Shown here: piece after piece, positions 19,901 through 27,444 of the stretch
Layout: every line of letters starts with the position of its first letter
Numbering within the stretch: the first letter of the stretch is position 1
Source: Burkholderia ubonensis
GTDB lineage: Bacteria > Pseudomonadota > Gammaproteobacteria > Burkholderiales > Burkholderiaceae
Assembly: GCF_902833085.1 (NCBI RefSeq)
Contig: NZ_CADFEB010000005.1
Coordinates: 62,001-126,000 of the forward strand
Direction of reading: 5' to 3'
DNA length: 64,000 nt
Notes under the pieces: model-generated
What the model was told of the DNA's origin: nothing
Database searches by the model: none
What the model saw: only the letters and a program-made list of their open reading frames with translations
Translations under genes and position numbers: made by a program

Positions 19901-20604
19901 GCTTCGTGCCCGATCCGTTCGTGGCGGGCGCGCGCATGTACCGCACCGGCGATCTGGCGCGGCGCCGCGACGACGGGGCGCTCGACTATCTCGGCCGCAT
20001 CGACGCGCAGGTGAAGCTGCGCGGCCAGCGGATCGAGCCGGGCGAGATCGAGGCGCTGCTGCGCGCGGCGCCGGGCGTGCACGACGCGGTCGTGGTGGTG
20101 CGCGACGAGCAGCTGATCGGCTACGTCGCGCGCGGCGATGCAGGCGCGCTCGACCCGGCCGCGCTCGTCGACGCGCTGCGCGCGCAGTTGCCGGCCTACA
20201 TGGTGCCGTCGCAGCTGATCGCGCTCGACGCGCTGCCCGTCACGCCGAACGGCAAGTGCGACCGCCATGCGCTGCCGGCGCCGGTGCGCGACGCGGCGGC
20301 CACGGCCGAGCTCGCGACCGATACGGAGCGCGCGCTCGCGGCGATCTGGCAGCGCGTGCTGCGCGTCGACGCGATCGGCCGCGACGACGACTTCTTCCTG
20401 CTCGGCGGCCATTCGCTGCTCGCGACGCAGGCCCATGCGCAGGCGAACCTGCACTGGGGCCTGGCACTGCCGCTGCGCATGCTGTTCGACACCCGCACGC
20501 TCGCGCGCTGCGCACAGGCGCTCGACGCGGCCTGCGCGGCGAGCGGCGCGACCGACGCGGCGAGCGCGATCGACGCCTTGCTCGGCGAACTGGAAATTCA
20601 ATAA
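10933..20604 (+). CDS. orbI: Ornibactin NRPS OrbI, three modules
   Basis: A 3223-residue peptide synthetase with order A-T / C-A-T-E / C-A-T. Landmarks: A1 core YTSGSTGKPK near residue 160, T1 Ser about 564 (LGGDS), C1 HHAITDG about 762, A2 YTSGSTGTPK near 1236, T2 Ser about 1632, epimerase HHAIVDGVSW about 1815 and FNYLGQFD near 2035, C2 HHVLLDG about 2292, A3 core near 2770, T3 Ser about 3161 (LGGHS). Pocket residues by eye: A1 D-A-E-A-A-G-G-I-S, A2 D-L-T-K-V-G-H-V-G (Asp type), A3 D-V-W-H-V-S-L-I-D (Ser). This fits acyl-hydroxyornithine, D-(hydroxy)Asp, Ser. There is no starter C domain, so acylation of the first residue must happen on the side chain. The chain passes to OrbJ, 9 nt downstream. 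Confidence 0.96.
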   Translation: MTSFPTALHHRIRELARRAPDAPALAVSFPTEIRLTRGALDARASRLARRLRAAGVGAEVRVGVCVERSCELFVALLAVLKAGGVFVPLDPRHPAARLDWIVRDANLRHGIVDAAGRAALGAPFAHAFDVADVDAETADPAHAYAAEDDAPVHPRAAAYMIYTSGSTGKPKAVVVEHGPLAAHCDALAAALPIEAGDRLLHFASVNFDAAHECWLAPLAVGASIAVAPPQPFAPDAAHALMVREQVSVAAFPPAYLREFAALAARDGVPPALRVLAFGGEALPQQAFEFVRDTFPAVRLVNGYGPTEAVISPMLWPVEPGETPALAADDAFAALPIGRPIGPRVARVDGGDCGDDGAAGELLLGGVCLARGYHGRPALTAERFVPDPDGAPGARVYRTGDLARVRDDGAFDYLGRLDDQVQVRGVRVEPAEIAACLRAHPAVADAAVVAETDGGPTRLVACVALRTEADDAALKAHVAAQLPAAWQPHRYVRCDALPYTLNGKLDRAALRERIAADRADSAGRAAGDAPRTDTERRTAEIWQTLLGLDAPPSRDDRFLALGGDSLAAMQLQAAIRAEWRVNLRLDMLFADPALAALADAIDRAERETGAPLVAIAARAGAPAGAPYAERAASLAQQRFWVLAQTRDASSAYHIAAHWTIDGALDRAALQRALDHVIGRHDAWRTTLVENDDGVVMQRIHARLPVAIAEVDLRGLPPAGRDAQAAILAERDAGAPFDLAEGPLVRATLIALADSRHRLLLTAHHAITDGWSSRCAFDELTAAYCAYANGVAPALPALPIQYADYADWQRDMLAGGEGERQLNYWRAALQDAPGPLALPVDRQPGATRTLHGARTSLRLPDAVAADVRRLARDAHATVFTVLMAALDAWLSRLTGATDVVVAVPVAHRQRPETRALLGLFLNTVALRVRVAPAQPFAALVDAVRAAALDAYAHQDVPFERVVDAVKPPVRRGDEWLRVKFAQQFDARLDSALPGATAVATPGPDLAARFDFALDFTDDASGIELVAAYATDCLDADTARAWLASYAALVAAAARDPQRAVTALPCDGAHGTHEARQPRDGRVFTPEHADIVAAFARQAAAYPHRVALADAAASLTFAELDDASNRVACALQLRGTAAEEPVVVCIERSARFVVGLLGALKAGALAVLLDPAQPAERLAAAAADCRARSALVAGDAAWPAGTLTQALDVDALAADATLAQAGAARIAPHPDQGAYLIYTSGSTGTPKGVVVSHRALADYVQGMLDELAFAPDASFAMVSTVAADLGHTTLFGALSAGRTLHLLPASCAFDPDAFADEMRRRDVGVLKIVPSHLQALLEARAPADVLPSHALVTGGETLTWGLVARIAALKPACRVINHYGPTEATVGALACDTASMAADVHDGARGVPLGGPLPNARAIVLDAFGACVPAGATGELYLGGPGVARGYWGRPAATAERFLPDPFTPGARVYRTGDRVRLRTDGRIDFLGRIDDQVKIRGYRVEPGEVSAAVRAADGIAQAETLAVEHDGRLRLAAFVVARDGAAFDEAALRARLAAALPDYMVPAQIVALPRLPVTANGKVDRAALRVLAAVPAASVQGDAPQGAVETTLAEIWQAVLKAPRVGRDDNFFELGGDSILVLQVIARARKRGVRFTPKQLFDGPTLAELARVAKTEDVAQPTPVAQAATTAAAARVLTPAQQRFFALDVPHPGHWNQAVAFDVRGSFDPAAFARAFDALLTHHEAFRRRFTRGAHGAWQADDVQRPYDALPFVEVAARDDADALARFDALQRRLDLGRGPLACACAARLPDGATRLFVAIHHAIVDGVSWRILLDDLDTAYRAACEQRPIRLALQGLCADAWAARLARAATDPGSPFANETAYWTGMAHGDDVAPDHPDAPATNADAAVVVQTIDAALTRAALADAHAAYRTQTIELLAAALAMALTDGRDAASCRVELEGHGREALFDDADASRTIGWLTSHYPVSLPVAASPRDTLCAVKDALRAVPHKGLGFGVLAHYGDAATRAALAAVPRPRVTFNYLGQFDAPRDATLVPRFGGAGVERDPQGPLGNALAIHAYLDEDRDGVRTLKLHWVYGAPQFERATIDAFAARFAAALRALVDACAMRIAQRGGGATPGDFPLARGAGLTQAAIERAPLDWRTIDDVYPLSPMQQGILFHALFAPGHASYVNQLVATATALDADRLAAAFDASIARHDILRTSIMPDEAAPLQRVHRQAALPVEQLDWRTRGATLDADFDAWLAADRARGFDWNQPPLMRLTLICVTDDAWRIVWTRHHVLLDGWSTARLLADVLRDYRDPDAVSPFASRPALRYRDFIAWLGARDRDADERFWTGRLARLDAPTLIAERTADRADAAMRTWRARIDADAFAHVMQTARALKLTVNTLVQGAWALALQRMTHQPAVAFGATVAGRPDALSDVDAVLGLFINTVPVITAPAPQQRAADWLQALQRDNAAAAEHAHAPLADIQRWARGAGGALFDTLVVFENYPVDDTAHDADPRALALRDVRSIEATDFALTLVIESGAELTIDYGYDTARIDALQVETWHRAFACALDALASMPDALLGALSIGDDAARDALARRDATARAWSAHQQLPLHAQFEAAARATPGAVALEYADAHGSLHRMTYAELDACTSRVAAALRRQGVRPDTPVALCVERSFDMVSALVGVLKAGAAYLPVDPDYPAERIAYLLRDARPAVVLTQPHLRAQVEAALGDTAGTQLLTVADLLAQDLAPDPAGPVAVADAQLAYLIYTSGSTGKPKGAGNTHGALANRIAWMQHAYRLTRDDVVLHKTPFGFDVSVWEFVWPLSQGAKLAIAAPGDHRDPARLAAAIHAHRVTVLHFVPSMLAAFAAHLDDFGAAAQCGSVRLIVASGEALAPELVAKVARLLPRATLVNLYGPTEAAIDVSHWTCGPADAHAHAVPIGQPIANLQLHVLDAAWQPVPAGATGELYLAGAGLARGYLGRPGLTAERFVPDPFVAGARMYRTGDLARRRDDGALDYLGRIDAQVKLRGQRIEPGEIEALLRAAPGVHDAVVVVRDEQLIGYVARGDAGALDPAALVDALRAQLPAYMVPSQLIALDALPVTPNGKCDRHALPAPVRDAAATAELATDTERALAAIWQRVLRVDAIGRDDDFFLLGGHSLLATQAHAQANLHWGLALPLRMLFDTRTLARCAQALDAACAASGATDAASAIDALLGELEIQ

Positions 20605-20613
20605 GGACGACGG

Positions 20614-23600
20614 ATGACGACGGCTCAACCCGACTGGCTGGCGCTCGCGACGCGTTTCGCGCAACTGCCCGACGCGCAGCGCGCGGTCTTCATCGACAAG
20701 CTCGGCGCGGCCGGCATCGATTTCCGCGTGCTGCCGATTCCGCCGCGCACGCCGCGCGGCGAGCGCGTGCCGGCGTCGTTCGCGCAGACGCGGCTGTGGC
20801 TCCATCAGCGGCTGATCGACGCGAGCGACGCGTACCACATCACCGAGCGGCTCGCGCTGACGGGCCCGCTCGACGCGCATGCGCTGCGGCTCGCGTGCGA
20901 CGCGCTGATCGCGCGCCACGAGGCGCTGCGCACGACCTTCGACGAAGCCGCCGACGGCGTCATGCAGACGATCCATCCGCCGCTGCGCTGCCCGTGGCGC
21001 GAAACGGACCTGTCGTCGCTCGCCGAGCCGCAGCGCGGCGCGCGCGCCGACGAAGTCGCGGCGGCGGACGAGGCGCAAGCATTCGACCTCGGCGTCGCGC
21101 CGCTGGTGCGCGCGCATCTGATCCGGCTCGACGCGACCCATCACCGGCTCGCGCTGACCGTGCATCACATCGTGTCGGACGGCTGGTCGTCGGGCGTGAT
21201 GCTCGACGAGCTCGCGGCGTTCTATCGCGCGTACGCGACCGACACGCCGGTGCCGCTCGCGCCGCTGCCGATCCAGTACGCGGACTACGCGCTGTGGCAG
21301 CGCCGCTGGCTCGACGCCGGCGAGCGCGACCGGCAGCTCGCGTTCTGGCGCGAACGGCTCGACCCGCAGCGCGGCGTGCCGGCGCTGCCCGGCGCCGCCG
21401 CGCGGCCGGCCCGCCGCAGCGCGCGCGGCGCGCGCCACGTGTTCTCGCTCGACGCGCCGCTCGCCGCACGGCTGCGCGCGTTCGCCGCGGCCTCGGGCGC
21501 CACGCCGTTCGCGGTGCTGCTCGCCGCGCTCGACGCGCTGCTCGCGCGCGCGAGCGGCGACGCGCGAATCTGCGTCGGCGTGCCGGCCGCGAACCGCGAG
21601 CGCGCGGAAACGGCCGGGCTGATCGGGTTCTTCGTCAACACGCTCGCGATCGACGTCGACGTGACGCCGGGCGACGGCTTCGCGGCGCTCGTCGCGCGCA
21701 CGCAGCGCGCGCTCGTCGACGCGCAGATGCACCAGGACGTGCCGTTCGAGCAGGTGGTCGACGCGCTCGGCGTGCCGCGCAGCGCGAGCCACCATCCGCT
21801 GTTCCAGGTGATGGCCGCCTACGGCGAGCGCCGCGCGCTGCCGCCGCTCGGCGCGCCCGGCAACGCGGTGGAAGTGGCCGTGCTGCCGTCCGGCACGCCG
21901 TCCGCGAAATTCGACCTGACGCTCGGCGTCGAGGCGACGCCGTCCGGCACGTTCGACGCCGCGTTCGTCTATGCGCTGGACCTGTTCGACGCCGATGCGA
22001 TCGCGCGGCTGGCGCAGCGCTTCGTCACGCTGCTGACCGATGCGCTGGCGCGGCCCGACGTACCCGTCGGCGATCTCGACTGGCTGCCGGAAGCGGAGCG
22101 CGCGCAGCTGTTCGCGTGGAATGCGTCGCCGGCTGCCGGCGACGACGAACCGTTCATTCCCGTGCATGCACGGATCGCCGCGCATGCACAGGCGCGGCCC
22201 GATGCGCGCGGCGTGGCCGACATCGATCGCGCACTGACGCGCGGCGAGGTCGATGCGCGCGCGGCGCGGCTCGCACGCCAGCTGGTCGCGGCCGGCGTGC
22301 GCCCGGAAATGCGCGTCGGCGTCGCGCTGCAGCGCTCGGTCGACCTGCTCGTCGCGCTGATCGCGGTGCTGAAGTCCGGCGCGGCATTCGTGCCGCTCGA
22401 TCCCGCGCATCCGCGCGAGCGGCTTGCGCAGATCGTCGGCGATGCGCGCATCGAACACGTGCTGACCGATGCGCACAGCGCAGCCGCGCTTCCCGACTTG
22501 CCGTCGCTGCGCGTGTGGCGCGCGGATGCGCTCGACATGCTCGATGATCTGGCGCACGTCGCGCTGCCGGACGTGCTGCCGGGCCATGCGGCGTATGCGA
22601 TCTACACGTCGGGCTCGACCGGCGCGCCGAAGGGCGTGATCGTCGACCACGCGTCGTTCGCGCGGCACTGCGCGGCGATCGCGGAACGCTACGGCGCGGG
22701 CGAGGACGACGTGTTCCTGCTGTTCCAGTCGGTCAACTTCGACGGCGCGCACGAAGGCTGGTTTTCGCAATACATGTCGGGCGCGGCCGTGTCGGTGACG
22801 GCCGACGTGCTGTGGCCGCCCGCGCAGACCTGCGCGATGATGGTTCGCGACGGCGTGACGATGACCTACGTGCCGCCCGGCTGCGCCGCGCAGCTCGCCG
22901 AATGGGCGCTCGCGCACGGCGCGCCGCCGACGCTGCGCTCGCTGACGGTGGGCGGCGAGGCGACGTCGCGCGAGGCGTTCGCGATGCTGCGCCGCGCGCT
23001 GCCGAACGTGCGCGTGGTCAACGGCTATGGCCCGACCGAGACGGTCATCACGCCGACGCTGTGGATGTTCCGCCCGGGCGACGACCTCGCGAAGCTCGGC
23101 GACGCCGCGTATCTGCCGATCGGCACGCTGGTCGGCGCGCGCACCGCGCACGTGCTCGACGCGCGCCTGCATCCGCTGCCGGTCGGCGTGATCGGCGAGC
23201 TGTATCTCGGCGGCGAGGGGATCGGCGTCGCGCGCGGCTATCTCGACCGGCCGGCGCTGACCGCCGAGCGCTTCGTGCCCGATCCGTACGGCGCGCCCGG
23301 CGCGCGCCTGTACCGGACCGGCGACCTCGTGCGGCGCCGCGCGGACGGCGTGTTCGACTTCATCGGCCGCGTCGATCACCAGGTGAAGCTGCGCGGGCTG
23401 CGGATCGAGCTCGGCGAGATCGAGGCGCAGCTCGCCGCGCACGACGCGGTGCGCGAAGCCTGCGCGGTCGTGCACGGGCAGCGCGGCGACGCGCAACTGG
23501 TCGCCTATGTCGAGCTGACCGACGACGCGCGCGCAGCCGCGCAGCCGGTCGATGCGGCGACGCTCGACGCGCATCTGCGCCGCACGCTGCCGGACTACAT

Positions 23601-25590
23601 GGTGCCCGCGCAGATCATCGTGCTCGACGCGCTGCCGCGCAACGCGAACAGCAAGGTCGACCGTGCGCGGCTGCCCGCGCCGGTTCGCGTCGAGCGCACG
23701 TACGAAGCGCCGCGCGACGGCGACGAAGCCGCGCTCGCGGCGATCTGGCAGGACGTGCTGAACGTCGCGCGGGTCGGCCGCGGCGACCACTTCTTCGAGC
23801 TCGGCGGCCATTCGCTCGCCGCGGTGCGGGTCGCGACGCGCGTCGCCGAGCGGCTCGGCCGCGACGTGCCGGTGCGCGCGCTGTTCGAGGCGCCGGTGCT
23901 CGCGCAGTATGCGCGGCAGGTCGCAGATGCGCCGCGCGCGGCGCACGACGGCGCGCGCGCGCCCGGCGCGGCGGCGCTGCGGCCCGACGCGCACGGCGTG
24001 TGGCCGCTGTCGCCGGCGCAGCTCGGCCTGTGGTTCCTGTGGCGCGCGCAGCCGGACAGCGCCGCCTACGTCATTCCGGTCGCGCTGCGCATGCGCGGCC
24101 CGCTCGACGCCGATGCGCTGCGCGCCGCGATCGCGGACGCGGCGGCGGCCCATCCGGCGCTGCGCACGCGGCTCGTCGCGCGCGACGGCGCGCTGCCCGG
24201 ACAGCGGATCGATGCGCCGGCGCCGGTCGCGCTGCCGGTCGTCGATCTGTCCGCTTCGCCCGACGCGCTTGCGCGCGCGGCAGCGCTGACCGACGACGAT
24301 GCGCTGACGCCGTTCGACCTCGGCGCTGCCATGCCGCTGTGGCGTGCGCGTGTGCTGAGGCTCGGCGCCGACGATCATGTGCTGTCGATCGCGATCCATC
24401 ACATCGTGTCGGATGGCGAATCGATCGAGCTGTGGCTCGATGCGATCCGGCAGCGCTATGTCGCACGCGTGCGAGGCGGCGACGTCACAGCGCCGGCCGA
24501 CGCGCCGTTCGTGCTGCCGGCGCCCGGCGCGCCCGCGCGGGTCGCATACTGGCGCGACGCGCTGTCAAACCTGCCGCGGCGCGTGCTGCCCGAGCGCGCC
24601 GACGCACCTGCCGTTCCGCAATGGAGTGCGACGCGCACCGCGTTCGAATTCGATGCGACGCTGATCCGCGCCGCGCGCGACGCCGCGTCCGCCGCGCATG
24701 CGACGCTGCCGATGCTGCTGCACGCGGCGCTCAACGCCGCGCTGTTCCGCGCGACGGGCGCGGCCGACCAGCCGGTCGGCGTGCTCGCGTCAACGCGCGA
24801 GCTGACCGGCGACGCCGCGCGCGACGCGCTCGGCCTGTTCATCAACGCGGTGGTCGTGCGCACGCGCCTCGACGCGGCCGACCGCCGCGCGGACGTGCTG
24901 GCCCGCGTGCGCGACGCGGCGCTGGCCGCCTATGCGCATGCGGACGTGCCGTTCGCGGACGTCGTCGCCGCGCTCGGCGCGCCGCGCGCGGCGGCCGCGA
25001 ATCCGCTGTTCCAGGTGATGTTCAACTACCTGCGCCCGACCGGCGCGGCCGCGCGCGACTGGGCGGGCCTGTCGCTCGCCGGATTCGACGACGTGCGGCA
25101 TCGCGTGGTGTTCACGCTCGAGCTCGACGTCGTCGAGCATCCGGACGGCCGCGTGAGCGCGGCGTTCTCGTATGCGAACGAGCTGCTCGACGGTCGTTTC
25201 GTCGACGCGCTCGTCGATACGTACCGCGACGAGGTCGAGCGCTTCGCCGTGGCGGGCGGAATGGTGCTCGGCGGCCCTGACGTGCTGTCCGCCACCGAAG
25301 CGGCGCGTGCCGGGGCCCGCGCGCCGACGCCGGTTTCCGCCTCTCGGACTGCCGCCGCGCTCGCGGCACTGTGGTCCGACACGTTCGCTTCGGCCGCACC
25401 TGCGGCGGACGCGGATCTGTTCGAAGCCGGCGCGACGTCGTTCGACGTGGTGCGCTTCGTCGACGCCGCGTGCCGCGCCGGTCACGCGCTGACGGTGGCA
25501 GACGTGTTCGCTGCGCCGACGCTCGCCGCGCTCGGCGCGCGACTCGATGCACCGGCGAATGAGGGCACGGAGGTGCGCCATGCCGGCTGA
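20614..25590 (+). CDS. orbJ: Ornibactin NRPS OrbJ, final module and terminal condensation
   Basis: A 1658-residue synthetase with order C-A-T-C followed by a short carrier-like domain. Landmarks: C1 HHIVSDG about residue 184, A core YTSGSTGAPK about 662, T Ser about 1067 (LGGHS), second C HHIVSDGES about 1262, terminal segment with EAGATSFDV (Ser about 1609). The A pocket reads D-G-E-Y-T-G-G-I-T, close to A1 of OrbI, in keeping with hydroxyornithine. There is no thioesterase or reductase; the terminal C domain presumably releases the peptide by condensing it with putrescine, the amine end of ornibactin. The terminal carrier-like domain lacks the classic GGHS/GGDS motif. The gene overlaps orbK by 11 nt. 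Confidence 0.95.
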   Translation: MTTAQPDWLALATRFAQLPDAQRAVFIDKLGAAGIDFRVLPIPPRTPRGERVPASFAQTRLWLHQRLIDASDAYHITERLALTGPLDAHALRLACDALIARHEALRTTFDEAADGVMQTIHPPLRCPWRETDLSSLAEPQRGARADEVAAADEAQAFDLGVAPLVRAHLIRLDATHHRLALTVHHIVSDGWSSGVMLDELAAFYRAYATDTPVPLAPLPIQYADYALWQRRWLDAGERDRQLAFWRERLDPQRGVPALPGAAARPARRSARGARHVFSLDAPLAARLRAFAAASGATPFAVLLAALDALLARASGDARICVGVPAANRERAETAGLIGFFVNTLAIDVDVTPGDGFAALVARTQRALVDAQMHQDVPFEQVVDALGVPRSASHHPLFQVMAAYGERRALPPLGAPGNAVEVAVLPSGTPSAKFDLTLGVEATPSGTFDAAFVYALDLFDADAIARLAQRFVTLLTDALARPDVPVGDLDWLPEAERAQLFAWNASPAAGDDEPFIPVHARIAAHAQARPDARGVADIDRALTRGEVDARAARLARQLVAAGVRPEMRVGVALQRSVDLLVALIAVLKSGAAFVPLDPAHPRERLAQIVGDARIEHVLTDAHSAAALPDLPSLRVWRADALDMLDDLAHVALPDVLPGHAAYAIYTSGSTGAPKGVIVDHASFARHCAAIAERYGAGEDDVFLLFQSVNFDGAHEGWFSQYMSGAAVSVTADVLWPPAQTCAMMVRDGVTMTYVPPGCAAQLAEWALAHGAPPTLRSLTVGGEATSREAFAMLRRALPNVRVVNGYGPTETVITPTLWMFRPGDDLAKLGDAAYLPIGTLVGARTAHVLDARLHPLPVGVIGELYLGGEGIGVARGYLDRPALTAERFVPDPYGAPGARLYRTGDLVRRRADGVFDFIGRVDHQVKLRGLRIELGEIEAQLAAHDAVREACAVVHGQRGDAQLVAYVELTDDARAAAQPVDAATLDAHLRRTLPDYMVPAQIIVLDALPRNANSKVDRARLPAPVRVERTYEAPRDGDEAALAAIWQDVLNVARVGRGDHFFELGGHSLAAVRVATRVAERLGRDVPVRALFEAPVLAQYARQVADAPRAAHDGARAPGAAALRPDAHGVWPLSPAQLGLWFLWRAQPDSAAYVIPVALRMRGPLDADALRAAIADAAAAHPALRTRLVARDGALPGQRIDAPAPVALPVVDLSASPDALARAAALTDDDALTPFDLGAAMPLWRARVLRLGADDHVLSIAIHHIVSDGESIELWLDAIRQRYVARVRGGDVTAPADAPFVLPAPGAPARVAYWRDALSNLPRRVLPERADAPAVPQWSATRTAFEFDATLIRAARDAASAAHATLPMLLHAALNAALFRATGAADQPVGVLASTRELTGDAARDALGLFINAVVVRTRLDAADRRADVLARVRDAALAAYAHADVPFADVVAALGAPRAAAANPLFQVMFNYLRPTGAAARDWAGLSLAGFDDVRHRVVFTLELDVVEHPDGRVSAAFSYANELLDGRFVDALVDTYRDEVERFAVAGGMVLGGPDVLSATEAARAGARAPTPVSASRTAAALAALWSDTFASAAPAADADLFEAGATSFDVVRFVDAACRAGHALTVADVFAAPTLAALGARLDAPANEGTEVRHAG

Positions 25591-26020
25591 AGTGCGTCCG
25601 GACGGGCTGACCCCGATCGACACGTTCCGTCTCGCGTTGGCGAACAATCTGCACGCCGTGTGCGACGACGAATCGCTCGCGTACTTCGACGCGTTCTGGC
25701 TGAAGGAAAACGCGCCGGCGCCGCACGTCGCGCCGCGCGACCACGACCCCGACCGCGGGCTGCGGATACCGGTCGGCGCGCCGCGCTGGCGCGGCCCGCA
25801 CCGCGTCGCCGGCCGGCTGCCGTCGGTCGTCCATGACCTGTTTCTCGACGATCCGCGCACCGAGGCGGTCGGCTGTGCCGTGCCGGCCGGCCAGGCGCGC
25901 GTCGTCGACCACCTCGCGCGCCACGGTTTCGCGCGGCAGCGCCGGCTGACGCAGGCCGCCGCGCAGCCGCTGCGGATGCGCACGCCGCGCGAGGCGTTCT
26001 TTGCCGGCCGTCACGTCTGA
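25580..26020 (+). CDS. orbK: OrbK, short siderophore acyltransferase-like protein
   Basis: A 146-residue protein starting at the ATG at 25580 with GGAGG upstream, inside the end of orbJ. Its C-terminal half (LFLDDPRTEAVG..., HLARHGFARQRRLT..., REAFF) lines up with the corresponding part of OrbL (MFVDEPRTQRLVG..., MHRLGFHTLKEFDF, RDTFF). It therefore looks like the acyl-CoA-binding C-terminal half of an IucB/PvdYII-type GNAT enzyme without the N-terminal half. Published work names this gene orbK and treats it as an acetylase-like gene. Whether it is catalytic alone or helps OrbL acylate hydroxyornithine is open. Confidence 0.8.
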   Translation: MPAEVRPDGLTPIDTFRLALANNLHAVCDDESLAYFDAFWLKENAPAPHVAPRDHDPDRGLRIPVGAPRWRGPHRVAGRLPSVVHDLFLDDPRTEAVGCAVPAGQARVVDHLARHGFARQRRLTQAAAQPLRMRTPREAFFAGRHV

Positions 26021-26052
26021 CGCGCCGGTTTCACCGACAAGGGAGCTGAGAC

Positions 26053-27420
26053 ATGCAGAGAGAAACCGTATTCGACCTGATCGGCGTCGGCTTCGGGCCG
26101 TCGAACCTGGCGCTTGCCGTGCGGCTCGCGGAGCGCAGCGGCACGCGCGCGCTCGCGCATTGCTTCGTCGAGCGGCAGCCGGCGTTCGGCTGGCATCGCG
26201 GCATGCTGCTCGACGACTGCCGGATGCAGATCTCGTTTCTGAAGGATCTGGTCACGATGCGCGACCCGACGAGCCGCTACACGTTCATCAACTACCTGTT
26301 CCAGCGCGGCCGGCTGAACGAGTTCATCAACCTGAAGAACTTCTATCCGACCCGCGTCGAGTTTCACGACTACCTGAGCTGGGTGGCCGACGCGTTCGAC
26401 GAGCACGTGCATTACGGCGAGACCGTGACCGGCATCGAGCCGGTGCGGGGCAGCGGCGCGCGCGTCGACGCGCTGCGCGTGCTGTCGCGCGACGCCGCCG
26501 GACACGAGCGCCAGCGCGTCACGCGCGCGCTGTCGGTCGGCGTCGGCGGCGCGCCGGCGATCCCCGACGCGTTCGCCGCGCTCGGCCAGGACCGCGTGAT
26601 CCATTCGTCGACGTACCTGAGCGACATCGGCCGGCTCGCGGGCGCGGCGGACGGCGAGCGCCGCCGCATCGCGGTGATCGGCGCGGGCCAGAGCGCGGCC
26701 GAGGTGTTCATCGACCTCGCGCGGCGCTTCCCGCACGTCGACGCGAGCCTCGTGATGCGCGCAGGCGCGCTGAAGCCGGCCGACGACAGCCCGTTCGTCA
26801 ACGAGATCTTCAGCCCGGCGTTCACCGACGTCGTCTACGCGCAGCCGCAGGACGCGCGCCGCGCGCTGCTCGAACGCTACCGCGACACGAACTACGCGGT
26901 GGTCGACCGGCCGCTGATCGAGCAGATCTACGAAATGCTGTACCTGCAGCGCGTCGACGGCGCGCCGCGCCACGCGCTGCTCGCGAACCGCGCGATCGAG
27001 GCCGCCACGCGCACCGCGACGGGCCAGATCGAGCTGACGCTGCGCGACCGCCTGAGCGGCGACACGCACACCGAGCGCTTCGACGGCCTCGTGCTCGCGA
27101 CCGGCTATCGGCGCGACACGCATTCGGCGCTGCTCGACGGGCTCGCGCCGCATCTGGGCGACGCGCTCGCGCGCGGCGACGTGACGCGCGACTACCGGCT
27201 CGACACGCCGGAGCACTTCGCGCCGCGCATCTATCTGCAGGGCTATTGCGAAGGCAGCCACGGCTTGTCCGACACGCTGCTGTCGGTGCTCGCGCGCCGC
27301 GCGGACGAAATCTGCGCGTCGCTCGAAAGCGGGAGCGCGCAGCCGGACGACGACGTCCGGCCGCCACAGACACGACATGAAATCGGGGTGAGCGCCGGCC
27401 GGCTGGCCGAAGCGCTTTGA
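26053..27420 (+). CDS. pvdA: L-ornithine N5-monooxygenase PvdA
   Basis: A 455-residue flavoprotein that hydroxylates the side-chain amine of ornithine, the first step for both hydroxamates of ornibactin. The FAD-binding motif is GVGFGPSNLALA at residues 12-23, the NADPH-binding motif is GAGQSAAEVF (about 212-221), and the late ATGYRRDTH motif is typical of the family. AAGGGAG precedes the ATG. It is in the orbI transcript, 32 nt after orbK. A perfect hairpin follows between it and orbA. Confidence 0.96.
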   Translation: MQRETVFDLIGVGFGPSNLALAVRLAERSGTRALAHCFVERQPAFGWHRGMLLDDCRMQISFLKDLVTMRDPTSRYTFINYLFQRGRLNEFINLKNFYPTRVEFHDYLSWVADAFDEHVHYGETVTGIEPVRGSGARVDALRVLSRDAAGHERQRVTRALSVGVGGAPAIPDAFAALGQDRVIHSSTYLSDIGRLAGAADGERRRIAVIGAGQSAAEVFIDLARRFPHVDASLVMRAGALKPADDSPFVNEIFSPAFTDVVYAQPQDARRALLERYRDTNYAVVDRPLIEQIYEMLYLQRVDGAPRHALLANRAIEAATRTATGQIELTLRDRLSGDTHTERFDGLVLATGYRRDTHSALLDGLAPHLGDALARGDVTRDYRLDTPEHFAPRIYLQGYCEGSHGLSDTLLSVLARRADEICASLESGSAQPDDDVRPPQTRHEIGVSAGRLAEAL

Positions 27421-27426
27421 CAAAAA

Positions 27427-27444
27427 GGCGGCCGGGAGGCCGCC
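27427..27444 (-). terminator. Perfect hairpin in the pvdA-orbA gap, U-run on minus strand
   Basis: GGCGGCC (27427-27433), 4-nt loop, GGCCGCC (27438-27444). Read on the minus strand, the stem is followed at once by TTTTTG, a textbook Rho-independent terminator. All nearby genes read plus, so it would stop antisense transcription; in the plus mRNA it is only a stem just before the orbA ribosome-binding site. Confidence 0.55.

Noticed and set aside
10807..24402. A 13.6-kb open frame on the minus strand, antisense to orbI and orbJ
   Set aside because: It is caused by high GC at third positions of the sense genes. Its protein is low-complexity Arg/Ala/Glu with no domain, whereas the sense strand has clear NRPS motifs throughout.
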